Shown in pieces: positions 1-11,760 of a stretch of DNA of 18,371 bases; within the stretch, counting starts at the first letter, position 1, and every line of letters starts with the position of its first letter. The stretch is from Acanthaster planci. Lineage: Eukaryota > Echinodermata > Asteroidea > Valvatida > Acanthasteridae. Location of the stretch: positions 7,984 to 26,354 of the forward strand of contig NW_019091633.1 in NCBI RefSeq assembly GCF_001949145.1, written 5' to 3'. Under the pieces are notes generated by a model. The model had not been told where the DNA came from. It saw only the letters and a list, made by a program, of their open reading frames with translations, and did not search any database. The position numbers and the translations under genes are program-made.

Positions 1-559
1 ATTCGCTTCTTCCACTCGATGATCCACAACGTACATGAGCGACATCTTTCCTTTCAATAAGTAAACCCCCAGGAATGCAACAGTTGGTAAGACAAAGGAA
101 GTCTGCCATATTATGTGTCATAAATGGATATGAGAATAAGCTTAAGGGTCATCTGGGGAATAAGGGTTAATTTGGGAGAAATAATGGGACGTTGTAACGC
201 TAGTAAATTATGAAGGGCCGTTATTACTGGGTTCATGTATTACCCTACTGCTCGGATTTACATGTACATGTACACGTGGTCATTTGGCATTTACACAGTA
301 AGACAGTTTATGGGGGCACATAGTAAGGGTAAATTTATTCATAGGGATGTGTAGTCAACCGTTTCTTTATTTCATCATAATGGATTTTGACTAAGGTTTA
401 TGTACATGTATTGCTACATAAGGTGTGCTTCTATTTTCTCTATCAATTGTAGCGAACCGCTGACTTTGGACTTGGAATGGGCTGCCATCATTAAGGGTAG
501 TGAATAAACAGTTAAGTTCTGGAGAGAGCTGTTTCCACGGGCCAAGTTTTTCATCAGTG
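1..559. other. Non-coding flank with TACATGTA cluster
   Basis: I see no gene in this stretch. It contains overlapping TACATGTA palindromes at 259-272, followed directly by a CACGTG palindrome at 273-278, and another TACATGTA at 403-410. On the minus strand a reading frame stays open from about 607 to 415, continuing past the LINE remnant described next, but beyond about 560 it shows no LINE feature that I recognise. Confidence 0.5.
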
Positions 560-985
560 TGTTCACACTTGCGTTTCCTGTGTAATTTAAGAGGTTACAG
601 CGACCATCTACAGATTTAATACATTTGGTAGGAGGGGAGATTGCTTGCTGGTGATCTTGTTGATCTTCTTAAATATCTCCTTGGCACTGCAGTTCAGATT
701 CTCAACTTCTTTGCACTTTTCCTCCAGCCATTGCTCTCTGATTTCCTTGCATTTCTTCTTGAACTCTTTGTTGATTAGACGATATTGTACTTGATTTGGT
801 TTTGAGACTCTACGTTTCCTCGGCAGATCTTCCAGTTCAGGACTGAACCAGTGTGAAGCAACAGTTTTCTTCTCCACTGTGGGAATAATGTTGCTGGCTG
901 CTTCTTGGATGCTGGTTATGATTTAGTGGAAATGTTTGTTGATGTTGGGTGGAGGTTTTCAAATCTGCGTCAACCCTGGGATCTG
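560..985 (-). mobile_element. LINE remnant, spacer before reverse transcriptase
   Basis: This is a broken piece of a non-LTR retrotransposon ORF2. The longest open part (877-608) is rich in Lys and Glu, with a helical stretch including KEFKKKCKEIREQWLEEKC and then AKEIFKKINKIT. That pattern is typical of the region between the endonuclease and the reverse transcriptase in RTE- and L1-like elements. Readable sequence continues upstream to about 985 after a frameshift and stop near 912. It also continues downstream after a frameshift near 615, where KCIKSVDGR resembles the short segment that precedes the reverse transcriptase. No catalytic motif of either enzyme is present, so this is a fragment from the middle of an element. 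It differs from the LINEs at 5.6-8.7 kb and 11.8-12.2 kb. The family assignment is by eye and not certain. Confidence 0.6.
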
Positions 986-3900
986 TCTAGTGTGAGAAGG
1001 CTTCTAGAAAGGAATCATAAAAACAACACCCCAAAATTTCTAAACAACCCACATATCTACTTGGACTGCCAGAGGTATTGCAAAAAGAATTTTGAAAATA
1101 TTTTGTTTCTTTTTGTAGATAAGTTTAAAATAATTATACAAAAAAAAATCCTGGGATGATGTCATCATGACACCCTCGTGATTTTCACTGATGTATCAAC
1201 ACAACTGGACTTCCTACAAAATTTGAAGTGATAAAGTCTGACCTGTAATACCCATATTGGCCTGCAGCCCTTATGGGAATGTCCTTTAAGAGCACCTCTA
1301 AGGAAAACACGTTTTCTCTGATTTTATCTGTTCAAAGATATATGGAAGCATCTGAATCAAAATCAGTCTTTGTTTTGAAAGATTATACCGCTGTTTGTGG
1401 CATTCAGCATGAGTAGATTACCACTGGGGACAAAAACGCTCCAGTGCTGTGGAGATGAGGTGTTGCTACACCCAACTACCAATTGCAAAAGTTAAGCACA
1501 AACGTTCTTACGGATGTCACCTGATGAAATCATCATTTATTTCTAAACTTTCAGCTGATGGTGACTACTTGAATTGCACGGACAAAGGAAAAGAGTAACA
1601 TGCAAATATCTCAACACTAAAAGTAAAGAACAATTATTATGTAACAGATTTCATGACATAAGGATGCCATTATTACAGACCCGTGATACATGTACCAACT
1701 CTATGTGCATATACATGTCATTCATAAGAATGTATAATGATGGAAAGTTTCTGTCTAAATCAACCATCATTTCCTTCCTTAATCATATAATTCCAAGATC
1801 AAAACTTCAATGTATTACTGAAAAAAGTAGTGATTACCTCATGAGGCCTGTAGTGGGGTAGCTAAAACATTGGATGTGGATCAAAATCACAGACAACAGA
1901 GCTGGAATTGTTACATTGTGAGAAGATCAGGCTATGTTAATCACAATGATGCATTATGGGAAAATATATTACAAAAGTTACAAAATAACCTCAAAACCCC
2001 AATGAACTGAAATAAAATGTAATTCACCATCAGACTAGGGTACCACATTCAACAGGAAAGCTAATCTAGCAGATCTTTAGGAAAAATATAAGGTGATCAA
2101 GTGATCAAAACATACCAGGTCTATAATTAGCACACACACACATAAAAACAAAGGAGGCTGCTACACAGTAGCAAGGCAGTGTGTGCATAACATGTATGGG
2201 CTGCACACGCATTAGATTCACCCATGTGGTTACTTTATGGAAAGTTCCTCAACAGGTAATTGGTGAGTGTCTACACAGTACATGCATAACAGCCTTCAAG
2301 GTGAATAACTGCTTGTTTCTAAAGGAGGCACAAGATAAATCTGTGTGGCTTCTGTTACACTGCCCCTACTAAAAAGACTCCAGCAGCGCACTATGCCAGT
2401 TTCGGGAACAAAAGAATATTACATAACACCGCACAATCTGGGCTCTTTCTACAATGTGGAAGGCCTGGCTGAAATACTCGGGCCTCAATAGATGTTGTCT
2501 GTCAGATTAGAGTGGCCACCAGAAAGTCATTTGTGTGGGTGTAAATGTCCAGTAAATGAAGGTACAATTTTTAATAATTTGAAACTAGCAAATCTTGAAA
2601 ATCACCCGGTTTTATGTCATGCAACTTGAAATTACACCCGGCAGCAAGTTAAGAGTACTTTATGGAACATTTATACAAAACCCTCCACCTTACCTCATCC
2701 TTGCAACATTGAAGCTCTGCCCAAGAGAAATATTTGCTCACAATTCAATGGCCAGATTGAAGCCTAACACTCAGACTACCTCCATAAACTGTCACTAAAG
2801 ATAATCGACAGGTTTATATGCCCTCAGGTATGAAGTGAATGAGGAACTAGTTGCAAGCTTTACACACACAGAACCAAAGATTTTGTTATTTTCTAGCAGA
2901 AAATGGTAACATATACATACCACCCTTATGTGACTCTTGTAATTGTTGGAAGAACTGTGACACCACAGAATATAATGATGCTTGATCCTGCAAATTAATC
3001 AGACAAAATAAATACGCTTTTGCAAACATTTCAATAAACTTGCATGTCAATCAGCTCAGCTGATCTTTTAGAAATTAAAACATTTTGAAATCCAAAAACA
3101 AAAGAACATTGGACTTTCTGAATAGATGACACCATGAAAGAATGATAATAAATGGATTACAGATGGATTTTATAACATGGTGTTTGGAGACTGATATGTG
3201 TCACTTGACACCAGCTACATTTTTTAAGAGCATATGAGTTGAAATCCAATGTCTTGAGAACTATAATTTGATGAGGATAAAACCCTTGATATATATATAA
3301 AGCAATTAATTTTTGAATGCTTAGCGAAGTCACCATGTGAATGTAGCTTTTATAGTCTTGATTGTCACCATTCCAAAATTTAATGAAGTTCTTTTAAGAG
3401 GAATGGCAACCCCGGATCCTTGGACATACCAACCCTCACAGTAAATAAAACACAGAGCAGAACAACTTCTCTAGCTTTCCAATCATATGAGAAACTTTAA
3501 CCCTTCTTTTCAGTATATATGTAAAAGGGTTCCCCTTCTTTTACTAGTTTAGTAGTTCCCTTAAAATTTTACTTTTTGCTTTCTTTCTTTTGTGTGGTAC
3601 ACCACCAACCACTTTTGTTTTTTGCTGTTGGAGTTTCAATTTGGTTTAGCCCATTACACCTGTGCTTACTGTAGACAGTGAGATCCCCTTCTTGAGAGTG
3701 GAGTGACCCTGGATGGGGTGGTGCTCTGGGCTGGGTGGTGTGGTCCAGCATGCTTCAGTGCTGTACCATCCACTCCCTACTCCAACCACCCTGTCCGTGA
3801 TCTCTCCTTTTCAGGTAAAGAATTTTCCTCTATTTTTGATCTCATTTAGACATTTTAGGAATTCCAATGATAGTTTTGATTGTTAAGAATCTTTTGTTTA

Positions 3901-4230
3901 AAGTGTGGTTTTTTTGTTGGGTTTTGTGAGTTCAGTTTTTATTGTTTTATCGTCATTTGTTGCACATGCTCTGCTCAACTATTTTTTTGCTTGTATGCAA
4001 CACGCAGGTCACTCTCGACCAAAGTATGACCATATTCTGGTCCGGAGAGTGCATTTACTTCTGGATTTTTCACTGAAACCATATGATGTTTTGCCTTGAT
4101 AGCCCCAGTTTCATAAATATTATAATGTATAGATTTCTTTTCTAATACTTTTCTTGATTGTTACTTTTTAATAGTCTGAGTATCATCATGCTATCATTTC
4201 AGAAAGTTTCTCTTTTCATTTTGTGAGTCG
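986..4230. other. Intergenic or intronic DNA, no gene seen
   Basis: Short open frames occur on both strands, but none shows a recognisable motif, a convincing pair of splice sites or sustained coding character. A (CA)6 run lies at 2131-2142 and a TATATATATA run near 3290. A GC- and TG-rich patch at about 3656-3800 stands out from the AT-rich surroundings and may be an unrecognised repeat. Confidence 0.45.
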
Positions 4231-4340
4231 TAAGGCCACTTGTAGCCTTATGGTAAAACACTGTGTCTGACCACAGGCCACATGGCCCAGTCCCCAGGTT
4301 GACATTTCAGCCCAATTAGCGTATAGCCTTGGGCTTGTGT
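4231..4340 (+). repeat. Possible tRNA-derived SINE head
   Basis: The stretch TAGCCTTATGGT at 4243-4254 resembles a pol III A box. About 54 bases later GGTTGACATTTC at 4297-4308 is an imperfect B box; it lacks the C of the usual GGTTCGA core. The order and spacing fit a tRNA-derived SINE head. It is followed by a small hairpin, AGCCCAA (4309-4315) and TTGGGCT (4329-4335). No tail or target-site duplication was found, so the call is weak. Confidence 0.27.
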
Positions 4341-5562
4341 AGGGTCCACTATGAATCTGAACACTGAATTTGGAGTGAATATATAATTTGCAATGAATTT
4401 ACCGGAAACTTGTTTTCACAGCAACGTCAGGGCGGATTATCTGTTGAAATCACCGTGAAATAATCCCCTGCATGACCCGGTGAGGACATGCTGGGCTTCA
4501 GTAAAAACATAGTGAAAACACAGTGAGGCCTCCGGAGAAGCCTAGCTCATTAACTTTGCGGTTGCCTTAATATGTTGATCAGTTCCCAGGTTTTATGGGC
4601 CTAATCCCTCATAAAAGGTGTACGCTTGCCCGTCAATCTTTATTGAATGGCTAAGTGGAGATTTCAATGAGTCCAAAGTTTCTTATGAAGTGGACACTCA
4701 TTAAACTCCAATGAGTTAGATCCAGGCAAGAGCTACGGCAGCACTGTATCATCTTGGGTGTAACAACCGTAAGGTTGCTAAAGGTTTTCATGAAATTTCG
4801 GCCCCGCATCAAAAAAGTCCATCATATTCAGCACTTCCAAAATAACCGCGTCAAAAAGTCCAACAATGATTAGAAAGTTCTCGGAAAATAGTATTAAAAT
4901 ATAAACATCAGTTTTGTGCACTTGGCAGCGCTTGCCAGTTATCGCTTGGTATCAGCATTACAATACCCCCGACGTTACAAACGAAATGACATGAATAACA
5001 TTGCATGAGATACGGCCGCTCGGGCTTGCACGCACAACCTTTTGACCACGTTTCCCTTCACTGTTTTAATCACATGCAGTAACGGCATAGTATACTGGTA
5101 CTCATCACTGGAAATGTGATTAAGAATGGAAGAACCGTGTGGTGCAAAACCTGTTATGCAGAATTGTTAGAAATGATCCAAAAATGACCAAATGACCAAA
5201 TGAATGACCAAAAAACTTTGAGTCCAAAAATGAAACTTGTGCCCGTTCTTATGAATTTTGTAAGACAGATTTTGGGGTGCCCTGCTTGTGTTTGTGTAGG
5301 CACACAACATGGAGATGCACACAACCACAGTACATGTACTTGTCATTCAAGACCCCGTTTGTTTGGTACATGCACTTATACTATTAATATAGTCCCAGCA
5401 GTTCATGCTTGTGCATTCCTTTCCCCGCGCCAGTGCATTCGTGTCTTTGATTAAATTTTGATTGAAAGGACCCTATCTTAGGTCTGCAGTGGCCTGAGGG
5501 GATAAAGGGAACAGGAAACTTTCTATGTACATGTACGTTGCGTTGTTTTCTCAAAAGTTTTC
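4341..5562. other. Non-coding stretch, no gene seen
   Basis: There is no supported gene. From about 4380 to 5060 CpG dinucleotides look more frequent than in neighbouring DNA, and a short phrase (AAAAAGTCCA) repeats at about 4815 and 4854. TACATGTA occurs at 5331-5338 and 5528-5535. The right-hand end may include the untranslated 3' tail of the LINE that begins at 5563. Confidence 0.4.
5183..5210 (+). repeat. Short AATGACCA tandem repeat
   Basis: The 8-base unit AATGACCA occurs three times, at 5183-5190, 5191-5198 and 5203-5210, with AATG between the second and third copies. A near match, AATGATCCA, lies just upstream at about 5172. It looks like local slippage and no function is evident. 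Confidence 0.7.
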
Positions 5563-7323
5563 TCAAACACTTTCTCCAGCGAATGCCATTTTCAAGTTGA
5601 TGTTATTACCATTTTTCAACAAACTTTTTTCACTGGATCTTTGCACATTTGGCTGAAGACAGTCAGGAGCATCAATATCAGTAGCTTGCGTAATGATCTT
5701 ATAGAGTTGGGTTATCTGGAGAGCTTCCCTTCTGTCCATTAATTTCTCCCATCCAACGATGATAACATGTTGGAGACACTACTCTTCCTAGCATAATCTC
5801 TGAGAACAAAGCGCGCTGCCCTGCACTGAATTCTCTCAATTGCCTCCTGATGACAAGTTTTATATGGGTTCCATGCTGCCACGCCATGTTCTAGTAATGG
5901 TTGAACAGGTGTAAGATATTACCTTTCCTTGACCTTTTTAAAACTCATATAGAAATTTTGTTTGATGAAAGTGAGGACTTTTGTGGCCTTAGTGACAACA
6001 TATTGTGTCTGATTTCCCCATCCTAAATTATTTTGAATTTGTATGCCAAGGTACTTGAACTTGTTCATTAATTCAAGACGCACACCATCCATCTCATAAG
6101 AAGGTTTACCAGGGTTGCGTTTATGAGAAACTCGCATCATTTACATGTACATTTGCAAACATTAAATTTCATACCCCATGTAGAAGCCCATTTAATGAGG
6201 TTATCAAGGTCAGCTTGCAGAAATTCATCATCTTCCTTGCAGTTGATCTGATGGTATATAAGACAATCATCAGCAAATAGTCTAATTTCTCCCTTATTTA
6301 TAAAAAGAAGAAACATGTGTGATCCCAACACACTCCCCTGTGGCACCCCGCTGACAACTTTGCGTCAGCTAGACAATTCGCCGTTGACAACAACTCTCTG
6401 CAGTTATTTAAGAATGCTGTAATCCATTTCTTTTTTTTGCCTCTGATACCTTAATAATCAATCTTATGAAGGAGTTTCTGGTGTGGTACTACATCAAAAG
6501 CCTTTGAAAAGTCCAAGACTGCTACATCAGTAGTTTTTCCATTATTGTGGTTGCACGCAAGGTCATTGAAAGTCAGGATAAGTTGACTCTCACATGAGCA
6601 TCCTCTACGGAAGGCATGTTGATTTTCTACTAAAATTTGATGTTGGTCTAGATGTTCCATTAACTGACTGTCAACAATATGCTGCAGTTATTTGCAACAC
6701 ACTGACGTTAAAGAAACCGGTCTATAGTTTACTGGATCAGATGCAGCACCCTTTTAAAACAAAGGAGTTATGTTGGCCCTTTTCCAATCTGCAGGCAGTT
6801 CTCACCTGTATCCAAGGATTGTTGGAAAATTGGGGCAATTTCATCCGCAGCCCATTTGAGGGCTCTTTTGGTATTTGGTCGAGCCCAGCTGCTTTGGAAA
6901 CATCCATAGATTTAAGCAGCTTCAAAACACTTTCCACACTAGACACCTTGAGGTCAGGCATATCTGGGTAACTACTATCGGGCAGACAAGGCAGCTGTGA
7001 CAACTCATCTCTAGTGAGGATGCTACTAAATTGATTTGCTCCTCCGCTTTCTCCTCGTCACTGATTATGTCAACATCCTGCACCTTAAGTACCTGAACGC
7101 CACTGTTATTTCTGCGTTGAGATTTGATATATTGCCATAACTTCTTGGGGTCATCATTAGATGTCATAGCTTCCACATGGGCTTGATGAGCTTTACGAAG
7201 TTCACGGTTTACATATCTACAAATAGATTTAAACTTTACCCAATGAGAACTGATGTCAGATTTTTCAGCACGAACATAAAATCTTTCTTTTTTCCTAGTG
7301 AGACGCAAAAGTTGAGTTGACAA
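5563..7323 (-). pseudogene. LINE reverse transcriptase and C-terminal region, broken
   Basis: The linker (7323-7020) includes DDPKKLWQYIKSQ, characteristic of LINE ORF2 just before the reverse transcriptase. KAAGLDQIP follows in another frame at about 6890. RT motif A, LDFSKAFDVVPH, lies at 6516-6481 with its catalytic Asp intact. PQGSVLG (motif B) lies at 6343-6323, and FADD (motif C, the usual catalytic Asp pair) at 6277-6266. KYLGI at 6056-6042 marks the thumb side. The C-terminal segment continues through 5887-5700 and reaches a TGA at 5565-5563 after a last open stretch that begins IITQATDIDAPDC. Frameshifts separate almost every one of these blocks, so although the key residues survive no active enzyme could be made. 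Confidence 0.9.
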
Positions 7324-7559
7324 TCATCTTGGCCTAATTTTCCCTTTGACAATCTTCTTAGGAACAATGTTGTTCAAGCCTTCCTTAAAAAAGATCCAGT
7401 TTAATTAAACAATATTTCGATCCGGGCTGCTGTGAAAGAAATTATCCTTCAATTCTGATGTGGCCATTTTAAAAGCTTGCTCCACATTTTTCCACTTCAA
7501 GATACTCCTCAGTGGTTTTCTAGCAGGAACAGATTTAATGACGATATCAGCAAGAACAA

Positions 7560-8698
7560 TTTCATGATCACTCAACCCAGAAACCACATGAACGTTATTA
7601 ACTGCGTGTGGTCTAGTTGTAAACAACAGGTCTAGGACATTCCCAGCACCAGAGACTGGATCCGTTCGAGTGGTGAAGCCAACCTTCTGTTCTAAGTGGT
7701 AGTCATCAGCTATCTCCGTAATTTAAGACTGTAGACAGCCATAAGGATGCGTTGTTTCCTCAGGACTCCATGACAAACCAGGTACGTCAAAGTAGTCTCC
7801 ACCCCGAATTACAAACGGGAAGTTCAGAGTTTAAAATATCTTGGTAAGGCTATCATTTAGCCCATTTAAAGTGTATTTGTTAGCTAAATTGGGTCTATGA
7901 TAATAGGCATCAATAAACACGTCGTCACCAGCTGGACTAAGGGCAAGCTGTCACCATAAGATCTCACTGTCTTCAACCATGTCAACATGGACATCAACCC
8001 TTTCGATTACTGGTAATGTCTCTCTCACAGCGATAAACAGTCCACCACCCTTTCTATCTGGTCTATCTCGGCAAAGCACTCTAAAATTTGCTGGTAACAT
8101 TTTAGAACATTGAATTGACTCATCAAGCCAGCTTTCAGTACCAATAAGCACATCTGGGTTTTCGGTGTCGATAAAATACTTCTACAATTTAGAATCGCCA
8201 CCTTCATTGAGCTGTTCATGGCCTTAATCCTGTTTATTGAATTTGCAGACACAGGTGGAGCTAAAGGGGGTCCAGTGTTTTTGCATTTTTTTGTTTGATG
8301 AAACAAGGCTTTCTGTTGGGTTTATCCTCGACTTTTTCAGTTTTAACCAGTTTACTTACACACCTTGGTTCATCATGTCCATCAACACTTATTCTGTCCG
8401 ATAAATTTTCGAAGGATTTTTCAAGATCAAGTTCATCAGGTGAACAAAATGAATCCTCAAAATGTACAACCTCACACTCTGGGCAAATTAAAGAAATTTG
8501 TTTTATTTCCTTGTTTGCAGATGAGCAGTTTGAAGCTCCCAAGTAATACAAATAAGAAGAAAGTTGATGAAAAGACAAGCCGACATCGTCATCGATCCTT
8601 AACATTGACATGCATGGTGACCATTTCACAATTACCGCGTTGTTCCAACTCACGATCCAAATAAAAATCAAAGTAAAAAATGTCCAATCAAACCTCAA
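7560..8698 (-). pseudogene. LINE N-terminal and endonuclease region, broken
   Basis: In intact relatives this domain nicks target DNA to prime reverse transcription. The N-terminal part (8698-8261) is open for 145 codons, acidic, with a Cys pair in LICPEC, but no clear zinc-finger pattern is seen. After a frameshift near 8270, VAILNCRSI marks the start of the endonuclease fold. After another near 8150 come TESWLD (8139-8122), containing the expected catalytic Glu, and RKGGGLFIAVRE (8055-8020). Further on, after stops and shifts, SGLSDHE (about 7581-7561) carries the terminal Asp-His pair typical of these endonucleases. Most family landmarks are therefore readable, but they are spread over several frames. 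The domain is certainly inactive. Confidence 0.85.
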
Positions 8699-9254
8699 AA
8701 AGGGACATCAAAATCATGCACACAATGTTCTACAAACACTATAAAACACAGGATAATAAAAAATCTGCTGTGAAATGCCAGTAAAAACGTGATTGTTAAG
8801 GATTAAAAATAATAAAAAAATGTGAGAAATTAAAAAGCCGTCCACTCCCCGTGAGGGCGCCCCATTCTAATTTGGTGGTGTAAACCCTTGCTCAAAGAGC
8901 TACTTGTGCATGTGTACATGAAGATTTCTATTCTTCAAAATAAGAAAACATTTTGCCAAATTTGCTTAATTTGCTGCAGAAATGCCAGAAATATACCAAA
9001 CAAGAGTGAAGAAAAACAACACCCTGATGGGAGAGCAGAGCAGAGGAAAATTCGAGAGTGGCTAAAACTCACCAGCCGCAAATAAATCAGACATGGAAAC
9101 TCGTGTCCAGATTAACGCTGGATTGTGTATTTAGTGGTATGTTTTCTGCAAAGATCCCTTAAAGAAATATTTGTGTAATTCATTGCAACCCTTGAAATCA
9201 ACAGAAATGAGTAGGGTGTTTATTATGTAATTATCGACAACTCTCATTTGGAGC

Positions 9255-9288
9255 TTTTTAGAAAGGAGCAATTGCTCCTTTCTGAAAA
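9255..9288. repeat. 34-bp near-perfect palindrome
   Basis: The central 24 bases (9260-9283) are a perfect palindrome, AGAAAGGAGCAA followed by its exact complement with no loop. After one mismatch (9259/9284) the pairing continues for four more base pairs of T and A to 9255 and 9288. Such a site could extrude as a cruciform or bind a dimeric protein. It could also be the joined ends of an excised or foldback transposon. No flanking gene indicates which. Confidence 0.9.
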
Positions 9289-9724
9289 TTGTTTATTTCT
9301 TTTGTCTGTTGTCTATTAAACCTTCAGAGATTGATTTTGTGTGTTTTTTTTTTAATAAAATACATTTGTGGCTCTTATAATTTTTTGTGATAGACAGTAA
9401 ACATATTGATTGAAGCTTTTATAGGGGATCAATAATTCTTCCATGAAAACCGTTGTGATGTAATGAACAAGTACTTACTGCGACCAAGTCCAAGACAGAA
9501 GCAACTCTCACAAATGTACGTGTACGATAACGCTGGATTTTAAATATGGAATTGCCATTGGTGACATGGGTACTGTATAAAAAAAATGCAACCCATAAAG
9601 GCCAGATAACTTCATTTTGCCACGCCATTTTGCCTTGTACCTAACGTGAAGTTTTCTAATTTTTAATGCTATCAGAAAAACCACTGAACTGAAACTTGGT
9701 AGTGTAATCATTTTCAAAACTGGA

Positions 9725-9741
9725 GCCTAGTCAGACTAGGC
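9725..9741. repeat. Perfect 8-bp inverted repeat with 1-bp centre
   Basis: GCCTAGTC (9725-9732) is followed by A and then its exact reverse complement GACTAGGC (9734-9741). The arms are perfect, but an inverted repeat of this size is not remarkable in 18 kb and no function can be assigned. Confidence 0.7.
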
Positions 9742-11760
9742 CTAATAATGGCACCAGTAATCATGCAGAACCTAATTTTGTGCCATGCACGTTTTGTTTG
9801 GCCTTTTTGTGGATATACTGTATTGAGATCGGCAGCATAGCCATTGACAGCTCATTGCCAAGAGAGGACAGTGGGAACTGGGCGCTTGCAGCTTGTCACG
9901 TTTGCATAGACCAGTGAGACTTATCCAAGGGACCGGGCTGGAGGGGTTCATTTTTATTATTAGGTGACTTTTGTCAGGAACGTACGCCACGAGTGATCAA
10001 ATGGCTTCTCAAAGGGGCAGGGTTTCAGAGGTTGCCTGGCAACAGTATTGTCAAAGTAATTGTCAGCAATATGTTTAGGGCCTCTAATGCATACCAACAT
10101 CTCTGAAGTATCTGAAACACACATTTAATTATTTTCCGGTCCCTAATCTTTCAGTTTCTTTTCATTCTGTGTGGGTTAACCAGTTACTTTTTCATTATTC
10201 CCACAAAACAAGATTACCCCCCCAAAAGTGATATTTCTTAACTCGGCTTTCAGCCATTGCTCATGTGGCAACTCTCAACATTCTCAGGCACTTAGGACCA
10301 TGTTTTCAACTGTGTTTTTTACTACTCTGATGAAAGTCCAAAGACCCAGGGAGTTGAACTTGGCAAAGGTTTACACAGTCTCACCACTTTTAGGGGCCAA
10401 ACTGCCTACTTTTTCAACAGATACTGCGGGGGCACTTTTAATGCTAAAGCTAGCCCCTGTACTGCACCGAGCTTTGCATGTACCAGCTTGTGAAATACTG
10501 CACAGCGCATTCTTCCTCCACATTGTTGCTTTGTAGTCAGCTCCCCTGTGATCTGTACATGACAATCTGTACAGGATGAGTATTGGTACGGGAACAAGAC
10601 ATCATTGGAAGTCTGCGCATCCCGTAAGGTCCACGTTGTTGAAAAATAAAATTTTGCTCGCAGTCATTGTTGGCTTCAAATCCCTGTGACTATGGCAAAA
10701 TCATGTCTTCTACCCAAGGTCGCCAAGTATCACTGGTTAAGCAACAGACTGCACCTAGATTGCAGAGCCTGACACATTTGTTTATGGGGTAATGTAGGCT
10801 GGGAATTACGGTCAAATCAGACAACCTCAAATAACCTTTAGTGCAATTATTTTCAGACAACCCGATATTTACGGCTAAAGGAAATAATGACTAAAGAAAT
10901 ACATACCTGTATAAGCCCATGGTGGAATTATAATAAAACATACTGTACAAGAAACAAAGCCAAACTTAAAATGAATTCAATGATAATTAAATGGGTAAGA
11001 AACGCCTGGATAGCGCAGTGTTAACAAAATTCATCACAGTAGAAAGCAACGTTTTTAATACATGTACCTACATTTTGCAGAAAGCTTCCGCCACTATACT
11101 TTAGAACGCCAGTGAAGTTCTACTATCAAACTTTCTTTCCTCCCCATTATTAAATTTTCCAACCTGTATCATTCTCTCAAAGCGCATGGGAAAAATTACG
11201 TCAATCTTAAACTCAATTAAATATAAGAAAGTGGTTTTTTACAGCTTCAAAGCAAAAGAAACACAGGGCTTCAAGAGAAGAAAGAGGGCCATCGACAAAG
11301 TATGAGTGGATGCTACAGAAGTCAAAAGAATGTTCGAGAAGTCCGCATGAAATGCCCAGAAATGCCAGTGGTCTTATGAACCAAGAGCTCCCAACATATT
11401 GGCCACAAAGAGATTGGAGCGGCAGTTAGTCCGCAAACCTCACGTAATCACTAGTTCGCTGATTCAGCAGACCTGGAAAATTAGCATAACAAAGCCAATT
11501 GTAAGACGATGCAGATGAGCTTGCGGGGCTCACTGAAGATCGGTTGCCAGGGGCCAAATTTTGTCCGCAAGCTAGGCGGAGTTCGCGGACAGTCAATTCA
11601 GTTCATTTCGTATTTATTCTCCGAATATGCAAGCATAGAAGGAAATTTGCTTTGTTCACTTTTACATTTGTTACATATTGTTACAAAAAATACACTTGTA
11701 TTTTGAAAAAAAAAAATTTAATTTCACCAATTAAGGAATTAACATGATCATTAATATTCA

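Larger units (their letters stand above)
5563..8700 (-). mobile_element. Degenerate near-full-length LINE (CR1/jockey-like)
   Basis: A non-LTR retrotransposon lies on the minus strand and reads from about 8700 down to a stop at 5565-5563. It has, in order, an N-terminal region of unclear nature, an AP-like endonuclease, a linker, a reverse transcriptase with recognisable motifs, and a C-terminal segment. The coding sequence is broken by numerous stops and frameshifts and cannot make a working protein, so this is an old dead copy. The domain order and the motif style (GLSDHE, LDFSKAFD, PQGSVLG, FADD) suit the CR1/jockey supergroup that is common in marine invertebrates. The 5' end is uncertain: a GC-rich block at about 8837-8865 might be its 5' untranslated region. 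The 3' end was not defined, and no poly(A) or microsatellite tail was recognised. Confidence 0.88.
8701..11760. other. Long stretch without a supported gene
   Basis: No gene is supported here. Notable content includes a 34-bp palindrome (9255-9288), a 17-bp palindrome (9725-9741), a TACATGTA at 11059-11066, and homopolymer T and A runs near 9345 and 11707. At 10210-10600 both strands read as open or nearly open for about 100 codons without recognisable motifs. At 11244-11427 a plus-strand frame of about 60 codons follows a good-looking splice acceptor (GGTTTTTTACAG). Neither is strong enough for a gene call. Confidence 0.4.

Noticed and set aside
3905-4099. Plus-strand open frame with a hydrophobic start
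   Set aside because: The hydrophobic residues come from T-rich DNA. There are no splice signals or conserved motifs, so a membrane protein call is not supported.
6594-6971. Plus-strand 125-codon open frame
   Set aside because: It lies opposite the LINE reverse transcriptase, whose motifs read on the minus strand. It is a shadow frame.
8295-8664. Two plus-strand open frames of 83 and 99 codons
   Set aside because: Both are antisense to the 145-codon N-terminal stretch of the LINE and show no motif of their own.
8837-8865. GC-rich block read as a CpG-island promoter
   Set aside because: It is only about 30 bases long and lies just upstream of the LINE, so part of the element's 5' untranslated region is more likely.
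11000-11040. A-box-like TAGCGCAGTG, possible tRNA gene
   Set aside because: No B box or cloverleaf follows in the next 80 bases.
11561-11592. Inverted repeat TTGTCCGCAAGC and GTTCGCGGACAG
   Set aside because: Only 9 of 12 positions pair, with a core of 7 bp; this is weak and expected by chance.
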